Below are positions 1 to 9,659 of a DNA stretch of 64,000 nt, piece after piece. How positions within the stretch are numbered: position 1 is the first letter of the stretch; each line of letters begins with the position of its first letter. The stretch comes from Epiperipatus broadwayi. Lineage: Eukaryota; Onychophora; Udeonychophora; Euonychophora; Peripatidae. The position numbers and the translations under genes are program-made. Location: positions 498,001-562,000 of the forward strand of contig JAQFVV010006273.1 of the NCBI GenBank assembly GCA_028023455.1, in the 5' to 3' direction. Under the pieces are notes generated by a model. The model did no database searches, was not told the origin of the DNA, and saw nothing but the letters and a program-made list of their open reading frames with translations.

Positions 1-2395
1 CTTTCGATAAGCTATCAGATTTTTCCTTTCCAAAAACAACAGTTAATGTTTTATTAATTAGAAAAAAAGATAAGGATTTCCTAATTAAAATCATTTTCTG
101 AGCCTCATCGAAGGAATGTATCTAAAAAACAACCAGTAAATCTAAAACATTGATAATGAAAGAAGCGCTAGCCTGAAGGCATCAGAGGACAGAAATATAT
201 AGCTCTGAAAAGTTTGGAGAAAAAAAAAGCCATCTTTGTTGTAGAGAAGTGCAGTAAACTCTGTGCATTTTAAAATAGTGTTTCGATCATGGTAAGGGGC
301 TAAACATCAAAAATCTGACTATCGGTTCCTGAAGTCCCCTGAAAATCTTCAATGGAGCTGCTGAATCTTTTCCAGACCACTCATGCTGCTAAAATTATGA
401 AAAGCCACTAAAATGCTGTTCCAGTAATCGACAAACTGCATGCCTACATTTTTACCAACTCGGACATGTAACCTAGGGATCCAGCCCGGAAGAAATGGGT
501 AATATATATTTTTATAATGAACCTTAAACTTTCTGGCCAGTTCCGAACTTTACTTTACACTCCCTTTAAGAGCTCTTCTCATTTATAATGTAATAATCTT
601 TGTAAAACTCTTTTATTTATGCTTTCTAAATTAGTAATTCTCTCAATCTCTAGTCTTTAAATTTAACTTTCCTTCATTACTATGGCGGTTCATTTACTAT
701 ATTATATATATATATATATTTATCGTGTGATTTATTAATGTCATTTATTTTTAATTATATGCCAATAATCTTTCGACTCGATGATCGCCTTTGTTTCCTT
801 TGCCTTGTGCAAATAATAATGTATTAATTCTAATAGTAATTCTCACCATTAGAACTAGATTTACCGTTCTATCAATTATCGAGTCGAAAAAAATTATTAA
901 ATGTGTGTTACTTTTATAATTGGCTAATAATAAATTATTAGCTCCGTTTTTAATCTATGCCCCAGCTATTTTTTGTATTCACCAATATGTATTTATTCAT
1001 ATATAATCTTAAAATGTTTTTATTGCAAAAAAGCCGATAAAGGATCAAATATATTCTAATTCAACTTTGTTATTTTCGATTAAGATTCAGGAAGGGCACG
1101 ATGATTGGGGCATAATTAATATGATTTACAAATACTTTAAAATAGTTTTACTTAAAAGCTCATTTGACTTTAATTCATTTGATCAAGTCATCACGTAGAG
1201 CATTCTATAATTGGGTTTTAGTTCTCAAACAGTGACTAGTAAGTCATCATCTTCAATGTTGCTGACGTAGGGCAATCTTCCACTCCATTAGGCTGGTCGG
1301 TGATAGTTTCTGTTATTTTAAATTATCGAGGAAGAAATCACTTCCTCTCCTGTTAATAATAGTCAAAGGGCATAAGACTTGTCAGATGCAAGCCGCCATA
1401 GGACTTCGATTATCGACTAGCCATCATCTTTCAATTTCACTTTATAGCTCATAATTCGTCAGCACCGTTACCTTTCTGTTCCAGTAAAGCCCACTCTGAT
1501 GCTCGTAATTCGTGATGAAGTGATTTAAATTAAAGTCCAACAAATTCTCCATTATATCTCAAAATAATTTTTCAAATAAAGATTAAAGTTATGCCCTAAA
1601 TATGTATCTTGCTCTTTGTGAATGGATTTGCGAATGTGAAAATAAATATCACATTCTTTTGTATAAAATTTAGAGTAATAAATTACTTTACTAATGAATA
1701 CTTTATCTGCTTTTTATTCCTTGTTGGGGGCATAGACATAGACTTTCAAATATTGTGTAATATTCATTGGCATATAACAAGGACCGCCACTCTTATTATT
1801 ATTATAAATTCTGTTAAAGGCTAGAGGTAATTAATATAATCATTATTTAAAATTCAAACAAAACAAATTATTATTATTAAATATTTTCTAAACACACTTA
1901 GTTTCTTCGTTCTTAATTCTTTTATAATTAATTTAATGTTAATGCTCACTGTCTGTGTTGGCAACCTGAACATATACATATGATTCGATTTAAAATTATT
2001 TTAGTCATTTATTATCAGATATTAATGTCAGTTCAGGGGTCTCTGATCCTCACCAACCATTGAGCTAGTTTCCTGGCACATAGCACTGTGCCGTCGATTT
2101 AGATTTCTACTAATCTGAGCTGGTGAGTTGGGTTTGAATTCAGTTTGAACCGACTGAGTTTGGATCCGACTTGCGGTTCTTTTGGTGGGTTTTTCGACTG
2201 GTACAATAGGTATAGCCTGACTAACATTGCTAAATTTGGATTGTGATTCATGATAACTAAATACTAATAGTTAACTAATTAATAATGAGCAAAATTGAGA
2301 CACTAAGCAAAGTTAAAATTTAAATAAATTTAATAAAAGCCAAAATTTAAATGATGAAATAAATAAAAGAAAATAATAAAATTACAATAAGATTA
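1..2395. other. unassigned AT-rich DNA, no gene seen
   Basis: No frame on either strand gives a recognisable protein. Two stretches are GC-richer than their surroundings: about 1-530 and about 1185-1560. They carry stops in all frames and could be old repeats or non-coding exons, which I cannot tell apart. Around 690-720 there is a short TA run. The inverted repeat at 771-889 is listed separately. Confidence 0.6.
771..889. repeat. 12-bp perfect inverted repeat bounding a 119-bp segment
   Basis: TTTCGACTCGAT (771-782) and its exact reverse complement ATCGAGTCGAAA (878-889) bound the segment. AT-rich outer flanks (aataat / attatt) continue the pairing imperfectly. Inside is a smaller pair, TTCTAAT / ATTAGAA. 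The arms contain CpG and are much less AT-rich than the surroundings, so chance pairing is less likely. It could be a small MITE-like or foldback relic. I see no clear target-site duplication. Confidence 0.5.
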
Positions 2396-2406
2396 CATAA
2401 ATAGTC

Positions 2407-2645
2407 TCACTCGCAGGTGATGATTCTATGGGATACAAGCAGTTCTGATTTATATATTTAGCATTTCATATCACTCGCAGGTGATGTTGGTTTACAGGTT
2501 ACAAACTGTTTAATTTAATTTCGCTTGTTATATATATCATTCACAGGCGATGAACTCTACATAGTATAAATTGGTTTTCATGAGTCTTACAATTATGATA
2601 TTACAAATTGATTTAATTTGCTCATGATAATCTATGCCTAGTTTA
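2407..2645. repeat. tandem minisatellite, about 65-bp period
   Basis: The block TCACTCGCAGGTGATG starts at 2407 and again at 2471. A diverged form, TCATTCACAGGCGATG, starts at 2537. A fourth, more decayed unit follows to about 2640. Spacings are 64 and 66 bp. The rest of each unit is AT-rich and drifts more than the CAGGTGATG block, which contains an E-box-like CAGGTG. Confidence 0.7.
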
Positions 2646-3040
2646 TGCTATATATTTGGATTTACATTTGCTTTAGGCAGCTAGTAGAAATGATTATCAT
2701 TATTTATAAATAATATTTTGTTTAACACGTATCATTTAACATATTCTCCACATAGCTTATATACCTATAAAATTAGATTCTGTTTCAGATCAATGCTGAA
2801 ATATAAATTATTATGGCGGGATTAAATGATGATAGGCAGTCAGATTTTAGATACCAAGGCACTTACAAAGTATACAATCTGATATCTGTGCAGCTCGAAT
2901 GTGTGCTTGCTCACAGGATTTGTTATTGAGTAACTGGTTCCCTAAACACCATACTATTTGCTGTTAATGAGATCTTTTAGTCTGGGTGATCAAATAACTA
3001 ATATAATACTCTGGATTCTTATGCTCCAGTCCTAAATACG

Positions 3041-3134
3041 AAGAATGAAGTGGCCCTTAAAACCTATGCCCATTTAAATAAGAAATAGTTTGTCCAAACT
3101 AAGAAATGGGTGGCCCTTAAAATCTACACCCATT
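3041..3134. repeat. 60-bp tandem duplication (partial second copy)
   Basis: The stretch beginning AAGAATGAAGTGGCCCTTAA at 3041 recurs at 3101 as AAGAAATGGGTGGCCCTTAA. Both are followed by aa(c/t)cta(t/c)(g/a)cccatt. The period is exactly 60 bp, with a few substitutions. A 63-residue minus-strand frame across it shows no family features. Confidence 0.65.
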
Positions 3135-3139
3135 GGAAG

Positions 3140-4595
3140 CACAAAATATACAGCAAAAAGTATATACACTGGCGCATGTCCTAAGGACACATTCACCCTG
3201 CTGACTATATCATTATATAATAAATTATGACACAAAACAATAGTTTCCTTCCATGAAACTACCATAAATCAGTTTATAATCTAGTATCTATAACTATGCT
3301 ATTAAGTAAAACTTATGAATCTAATTTGCTAAGCCAGCTATATAGGCATTTATATAACTCTAGGGAGGACTACAGCATATTTTGGATAATTACAATATTA
3401 AATTCTAGCTGTATGCCGTATGTCATCACTTAGCTAAATATTAATTAAATATTTCATTTAAAGCAAACCTATCTTAAAACATTTATAAGCTTTTAATTAT
3501 CTCTCAAATAAGATTTATTTTATCTATTTCAGAAGGGAGTTTTGTTTGTGTGTTAATAAACATGAAATTACATATGTGTGAGAATATCTAATCACTTCTC
3601 ACTAATCATTTAACTATGAGTAAACTCTCTTCTGAACAAACATAATGTAAACAAATACATAATTGAAAAGAAAATAATATTGGTATACATTTAACTAAAA
3701 GAAAGTGAAATCTTAAAATTTGGCTTAGATTTGGCTTTATTTGCTTAGTTTAAAAGGGAATGAAATAAAGTAGCCTAAATTACATTAATTCAGTTTAATT
3801 CATTTATGAAAATTATCGGTAATACATCGTCTGATCATCCACACCGCTCAATGGTGCTGTTTCTATGCAAAAGCACAGAAATATGCTGTTTACAAGGTCG
3901 TTCATAGATCTTATGGCCTGTAAACTGTTCAAACACTTGACGTTGATGGAGATAACACTTCCCCAACATCACTAGCATGTTAACATTATCAGTGACATGT
4001 TGACCCATGTTATATAGACATTAGTAATGAATAGTTAACAGCATATTATATGAGAGTGTGTGTATTTGTAATCAGAAAAAGTGTATCAGTATGCAGTTAA
4101 CATTTTTTCCTTTTAAATAGTGTAATTTTAATGAGTAACTACAAATTATAAGTATTTTCAAAACATCCCTAATTTCCCTGTTAGGTGGCACAATTTAATA
4201 AGTGAGGAGTGTAAGTCATGATTTGGCAAAGTTCATGCGAAAGTCATGCAATTTGCAAGAACTTTGTAAGATAAACAAAGTGAAATGGCAGAACAACATT
4301 CAGCAGGGTTCAAGTTCTTTGATTTATCTTCAGAAGAATAATATTCTCCCATAGAAAAGAACTGTGTTTGTGGTAGTGTTATGAAATTATGATGATGTAA
4401 AATTTCAGAAATGGAATGCGAATCACGTCAATGCTGTCGAAACGTGTAAATCCAAAAAAAAAAGTACCAAATATTCTATGTATTTGTTTATGAATAAAAG
4501 TTAGTATTTTTGAACCCTGGTAAATAAAACAAAAAAAATGTTTTTAAAAAAATATTAAAAAATTTTTGAATGTTTTAAAAAGAAAAAAGTCAGAA
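3140..4595. other. no gene seen
   Basis: AT-rich sequence. The portion around 3830-3990 is GC-richer, but its frames are closed and I recognise nothing in it. The last part, after about 4440, becomes low-complexity A- and T-rich sequence. Confidence 0.6.
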
Positions 4596-4597
4596 GG

Positions 4598-4632
<35 letters not shown>
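4598..4632. repeat. T18 followed directly by A17
   Basis: A run of 18 T passes straight into 17 A, inside about 350 bp of A/T homopolymers. Shorter examples of the same junction occur at 30854-30877 and 34296-34317. It is a perfect homopolymer palindrome and could be a real head-to-head poly(A) junction or a consensus error of the assembly. Confidence 0.85.
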
Positions 4633-4829
4633 GATGGTATGTGAAAAAAAATAAAACCGAAGGTTTTAAAACCAAAAGTTATATTTATTTTTAAAATTTT
4701 TTAATAAACCCATTATTAAAAATATATATATATATAAAATACATCTTTTTAAAAAAAAAAAAAAAAAAATCAAAAAAAAAAACCCTTAAAGAAATATATT
4801 TGTATAAAAACCCGGTAGTGTTATATTTA

Positions 4830-6050
4830 TTTGTTTTTCAATAGCAACAGCGCCATCGAGCAGTGTGGGTGATCAGATAATGTATTACCAAATTATCAAT
4901 AAAAGCAAATATTATCAGGCTAAAATAATTCAAATATGTAAAATAAGTTGGAATCATATATATCAGTTGAAATCAGGCAAGATTTACAATTTAAATAAAA
5001 AAAAAAATTACATTTTAATTTAGGAATTGATATTCAGAAATTTAGAATATATTAGATTATATTGGGCAATGATAGTAAGTTTAGCTAGCTTTAGACGTTA
5101 TAAAGTTTAGTTTAAAAGTCTATTTTAGATTTGTAGAAATCTGTTACCACTATAATTTCTCTGCTAGGGCAAGATAGCTTGGTCTTGAGCACTTTATTTG
5201 GATGGCATTGGCTAGTGATTCTTCTTACTCTGCATTCTGTAGACTATCTTCCGGCTAGAAAGCAAGAAATTGCCTTTCTACCCCATCATCATCATGATTA
5301 ACAATTTTACAAAATACTCAATAAAATTTCACTTAAAATAATGAATTGACTGCTTTTAAAATGGTTGCAGTAAGTTTATATACCAGCTCACCCCTCACTT
5401 TTTCTTCGGCAGTTTCAGATCTCTTTTTTTAATTAATTTGCTATATTCTTGGAAGTCTGGGATTCGTGCTGTTATCAATTTTTTTTTACAGATGGATCTC
5501 TCAATCTTGACCAGGTTAACTCATTCATAGTTGTTTTAAAATCTATTTTTATTCTTAAAATTTTAATTATGTCAGAATACAGCGAGATGGATTATCACCT
5601 TTTTCGAAAAACAAATCTAAAACTTTATAAACATTTTACTATATATGTAATGCATTTAAATAATTTAATGCTATATGCAGAAATATTATAATTTCAAATA
5701 TTAAATTTATAATAATATTTTAAATAAAGAAATTTTCTAATCTTTTAAACTTATAACATTATTTCTTTCCTGCATACATGTAGGTTCTGGTTACACATAC
5801 ATAGCATGTTTACATTTATTTAATCACTAGTGATATATATGTGCATATTTACTGATTTCTTACATATATGCATACACTTTCTATACTGTATGTTAGAAGA
5901 CCCACATACATATACGACTAGTATTATTAAATCCAAAGATTTAGGTATAGATATAAATAAATAAATACTACTATAGTATATAGTAGGTGAAACAGAAGGA
6001 TAGACAGATCTGACTGTTTCAACATAAATATCTTTTATATACAAAAGATA
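4830..6050. other. no gene seen
   Basis: AT-rich sequence with a slightly GC-richer patch at about 5160-5290. Frames of 70-80 residues at 5449-5691 (+) and 5820-6044 (-) have no recognisable motif and the composition of random AT-rich frames. Confidence 0.6.
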
Positions 6051-6059
6051 AGAAACCTG

Positions 6060-7060
6060 CTAACTGCCACATTAAAGCAGGTCCCATAACTAAAATGCCT
6101 GCTTCAAATAACACCAACAGACAAACCACCCCCGCAACATTTATATCTATCATCAATCATTTACCAAAACAGAACAATCAATCAAAATACCCCAACAATA
6201 CACAAGCAAATACACTCACTGGAAAATATATACACTCATCCACCAAGAGCGGCTCAATAATGACCCTCCTCCAATGCTAGAAATAAATAACAATGGGCTA
6301 AACCATAATTATAAAAATGGTCACTAGAGCCCAGGTATTTTGACTTCTTCATCAAACTCAACATGTATGCCATGCCAATAATATTCTTCCCTTATTGCAA
6401 GAGAATGTACAGCACAACTGACCCATTCTGCAGACTCTGCCACTGTGCAGAGGAAACACAGCAACACCTGATCTACCAATGCACAGCACTGGAAGAAATC
6501 AGGAAAATAATGTGTAACACATATAGACAGACTAATAAATCAATGAAAAATATTATCAATGTATACCAACAGAAATCAATTCCAACAATAAGGGCAGCAA
6601 CATTTGTGCTCTGTACATTCTGGTGCACATGATGCACATTTATAATGGAGATGAGATGGCATTCGGTCCACCTTTCATAACAAGCTGGCACAGTTAAAAA
6701 TATAACATAGTAGCACATCCAGCAACCATTTGGTTGCCTACTAAAATAACAATCAGCCCTATAATCAACCAAACCAATAGTAAACAATTCAGGTATCCAA
6801 CAAGGACAATCTGTGTATTCAACAAAGAGTAGATGGAACTAGAACAAAAGACTTATGAACTGTATGAAACAAATACCAAAAGTGGTATAACCAATCAGCC
6901 ATGTTTCTGAAAACTGTAACCCTCTAAATGAAATAGACAACCTGACTAAACTAGCCAGAAATAAAAAAAGTCAAATATGTATGTAACCTAGATGTATGTT
7001 GATACCTTATGACCTAATAAAGTTCCTTTTTAAAATACAGAAACATCACAACAACACCAC
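6060..7060 (+). mobile_element. 3' end of a LINE with C-terminal CCHC finger
   Basis: This is a decayed 3' part of a non-LTR retrotransposon. Around 6430-6490 one frame reads CRLC, then EETQQHLIYQC. That is a C-x2-C-x8-H-x4-C finger of the kind found after the reverse transcriptase domain in several LINE clades, where it contacts the template RNA. The frame at 6363-6632 carries it. The preceding 300 bp, in three frames, look like the alpha-helical linker but are broken. After about 6640 comes a 3' UTR ending near AATAAAG (7016-7022), followed by an ACATCACAACAACACC-like stretch and the microsatellite. The clade is uncertain; the finger alone does not decide it. No endonuclease or RT core is present, so the copy is 5'-truncated. 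Confidence 0.6.
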
Positions 7061-7078
7061 TACTACCATCACCAATCA

Positions 7079-7080
7079 CC

Positions 7081-7139
<59 letters not shown>

Positions 7140-7198
7140 CATTATCATCATCATCATCATCATAATAAGAAGAAGAAGAAAAAGAAGAAGGAAAAGAA
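7079..7198. repeat. compound microsatellite (ATA)n (ATC)n (AAG)n
   Basis: About twenty ATA/AAT units (7080-7138) pass into ATC/CAT units (7139-7165) and then AAG-rich sequence to about 7198. It sits directly on the end of the LINE 3' UTR, so it probably grew from that element's repetitive tail. The plus-strand frame across it gives only poly-Asn, poly-His and poly-Lys. Confidence 0.9.
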
Positions 7199-7209
7199 GA
7201 AGAAAAAAA

Positions 7210-8115
7210 ATTCAGCAGCAACAGTCCATTTGAAAAGATCTAGTTTTCCATGCATCAAAAGTACTCAAAACTTAGTCGAAGGTAAAAACCATATCCCAAC
7301 ATACCTTTTTCAAATTTCAATGAGTTGATAATTAATTAATAATTTTGTCTTATATTTTTAATTAAAAATTTCAATTAATATCAAGTTACCCAAGATAATT
7401 TTAAAAAACAATAAGGGGCCATCACACAACCAGATGTTTCCACCAATATTACTATCACAGAATTTCAAAATCAAAAATTCAGTCAAGCATAAGCAAATTA
7501 TTAATTCTATTGTAGCAAATTCGGATCTTTGTTGGGGAAAAAACATTTCCGATTACAAAATTCCTAGCAAGCAATTCACTTACAAATAAATGAACAAGCT
7601 CTCGTATTTATGCTTAAAAGGAATTCAAAATGTTAGTCTAATGCAAGATAATAATATATCTTTAATCAATTGATTACTTACTTCCAATTTTGAATTACAT
7701 TTTTTATTCAAACTTTCAATTAAAACCAAGTTACCTAATGATAATTTAAAAAAAAAAAAAACAATCTGATGAACAGTGTCTTTCAGCCAATAATACAAGC
7801 ACTGAGTTTCAAAGTCCAAAGGTCAGTCAAGCATATGCTTATCTTTAATATTATTGTAGCAAACTCTTATCTTTATTTAGTAATAAAAATTTGATTTCAA
7901 GTTCCCAACAATTAATTCACCTGCTCACAACCAAGTTAACAAGCTCAGCAATTTATACTTATAAAGAAGTCAAAACTTTACACTAGCAAGAAAAAATCTA
8001 ACTTTATATACCTTTTTCAATTTCCAATCAGTTGATAACTTATTTCCAACTTTGTGTTAAATTTTTTCATTCAAATCTTCAATTAACATCAAGTTACTAG
8101 ATAATTTCAAAAAAA
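7210..8115. repeat. three diverged tandem copies of about 350 bp
   Basis: Anchor blocks recur in order. (t)TCAAAA-c/tgTTA occurs at about 7264, 7624 and 7969. TTCAATTAA-a/tATCAAGTTAC-like sequence occurs at about 7366, 7712 and 8070, followed by GATAATTT. AATTATTG-like 'attgtagcaaa' occurs at about 7510 and 7855. Spacings are about 345-360 bp. The copies differ at many positions and by small indels. The unit shows no coding character. Confidence 0.65.
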
Positions 8116-8193
8116 CTTGTCATTTCCAATAGCAATGCTGAGCTTAACTACCTATCCAGATTTATCATCTCCCTATTGCTGTATCCTCTAACC

Positions 8194-8520
8194 ATGAATA
8201 TCACACTTAAATCACATCAAAAGCTTCACTTGGCCCGTACCTCTAACACAGTCTGACCCAGAGTTTGACCAGTCTATGACAAATTCCAACTCAATAATAG
8301 CAACATAACTGTACCAGCAGCCCCCTCTGGGAGTCAGGATCACGTTGTACTCATGGACCTCATGCTTAAACCTTATCAAGAGCCTTACTCAGCCTCTACC
8401 TTTAACACACAGATAAACCCAGAGTTCAAACACCCATCACAAACTCTTACAAAACAACAGCAACCAATTCTAACATAGCTGTCATTTGCTCCCACTGATA
8501 TCCTCATCTATTCAAATGCA
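8194..8520 (+). repeat. two diverged tandem copies of about 160 bp
   Basis: The block CTCTAACACAGTCTGACCCA (8241) corresponds to CTTTAACACACAGATAAACCC (about 8400). The flanking 'acttaaatcacatcaaaagcttcact' and 'gcttaaaccttatcaagagccttact' correspond in the same register. Later 'aacataactg...cagccccctc' pairs with 'aacatagctg...tgctcccact'. The period is about 160 bp. The region is C-rich and G-poor compared with its surroundings. Confidence 0.5.
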
Positions 8521-8750
8521 CCAGAAAGCAAGCAAGGTGGGGATGTAACAATTATAAAAGCAATCCTGCCATGTCTTCCACCCACACCAACACCCTCCCC
8601 AACCCACATTGCTAATAAAACCAAAAGGAACACCTGGTCACCCAAAGAAGATCCAGCATCCTAAAAAAATCAAAAATAACACATTGATCTCATATCAGTG
8701 GAGACCTCACAGACAATTGCCACACTATCATGTAAATTCTAGTCCCTCAC

Positions 8751-9345
8751 CAATGTTACACAGGCAACCCAACCACATAAAACTAAACCTAGTTTGCAGC
8801 TGCAGACACAGCAGTCCAGAGCATGTAAAATTTATGTAATCTTGTGTAAATCAGTAAAATAACTTTTATATATGTAAACCTACAACTACAGATTGCCCAT
8901 GCAACCATGCAATATAAGTTATGTAAAACCCTTGGAACTAATCCACAGCATATAAAAATTATTGTAATATTATGTAAATAAATAAATCAACTTGCACATC
9001 CATAAACCTACAACTACAGATTGCCTATGTAACCACAGCAATTCATGCCATGTAAAACCCTTGTAAGTAATCCACAGCATGAAAACATTCTCTTAATATC
9101 ATGTAAATCAATAAGTCATCCTTTACATATGTAACCTACATCTACAGACTGCCTGGGTAACCACAGCAACCCAAGCTATGTAAACTCCTTGTAACTAGTC
9201 CTTAGTATGTAAAAATTCCTACAATCTTGTGTAAACTAATAAATCAATTTTTATATATGTAAACCTACAACTACAGATTGCCCATGTAAACACAACAATC
9301 TAAGCTATGTAAAACTCTTGTAACTCTCTACAACAAATAAAGTTT
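8751..9345 (+). repeat. 128-bp tandem array, about 4.5 copies, probably a LINE 3' UTR
   Basis: The motif CCTACAACTACAGATTGCC starts at 8879, 9007, 9135 (one variant) and 9264, giving spacings of 128, 128 and 129 bp. Each unit also carries TGTAAAACCCTTGTAACTA, then CACAGCATGTAAAAAT and TGTAAATCAATAA. A more diverged unit precedes 8879. The array ends at CAAATAAAGTTTATCTTTG (about 9330-9352), followed by ACAACAACATC and a microsatellite. The AATAAAGTT-(A/C-rich)-(ATC)n-(ATA)n order copies the end of the LINE at about 7016-7140. I therefore infer that this array is the 3' UTR of a related, otherwise missing, LINE copy. Confidence 0.7.
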
Positions 9346-9356
9346 ATCTTTGAAAC

Positions 9357-9435
9357 AACAACATCATCATCATCATCATCATCATAATAATAATAATAAT
9401 AATAATAGTAATAATAATAATCATCATCATCACAA
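9357..9435. repeat. compound microsatellite (ATC)n (ATA)n (ATC)n
   Basis: CAACATC leads into about seven ATC units, about ten ATA units with one ATAGTA interruption, and more ATC/CAC units. It is positioned like the tail microsatellite at 7079, after an AATAAAGTT-ending segment. Confidence 0.9.
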
Positions 9436-9498
9436 TCACAAGTTCTCTGAAATTTATTTAGTACAATTTATATACCTTCTTTAATCTCTTTTTAATGC

Positions 9499-9653
9499 AA
9501 TCAAATAAAATTTATTTACTGATATGTTTTTTACATTTTGTTTGTTAAAAAGTTTTATAGTTGAAGAGAGCTCTGATGAAGACTGCTGTCAGTTGAAACT
9601 GTAAAAAAATATCAAACTGTAAAAAAATATCAAAAAATAAATTTTATTTGATT
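9499..9653. repeat. foldback with 18-bp perfect arms and a hammerhead-like core
   Basis: The arm at 9499-9516 is the exact reverse complement of 9636-9653. The pairing continues inward with gaps: TGATATGTTTTTTACA on the left against TGATATTTTTTTACA read from the right. The right side carries a tandem 18-bp unit, ACTGTAAAAAAATATCAA, twice (about 9599-9633). Near the centre is CTGATGA, 15 nt, GAAAC (about 9574-9600). In the 15 nt, GACTG and CAGTT can pair around a CTGT loop, leaving one A unpaired. CUGAUGA...GAAA is the hammerhead ribozyme core, and such motifs are known in Penelope-like elements. I do not see a matching stem I or a cleavage site, so catalytic function is doubtful. Confidence 0.5.
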
Positions 9654-9659
9654 ACTTTA

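Noticed and set aside
2058-2068. Minus-strand TAGCTCAATGG, a good pol III A box
   Set aside because: No B box follows at tRNA or SINE spacing and no flanking duplication is seen.
6996-7328. 110-residue open frame with poly-Asn, poly-His and poly-Lys
   Set aside because: It is the translation of the (ATA)(ATC)(AAG) microsatellite, with no other protein character.
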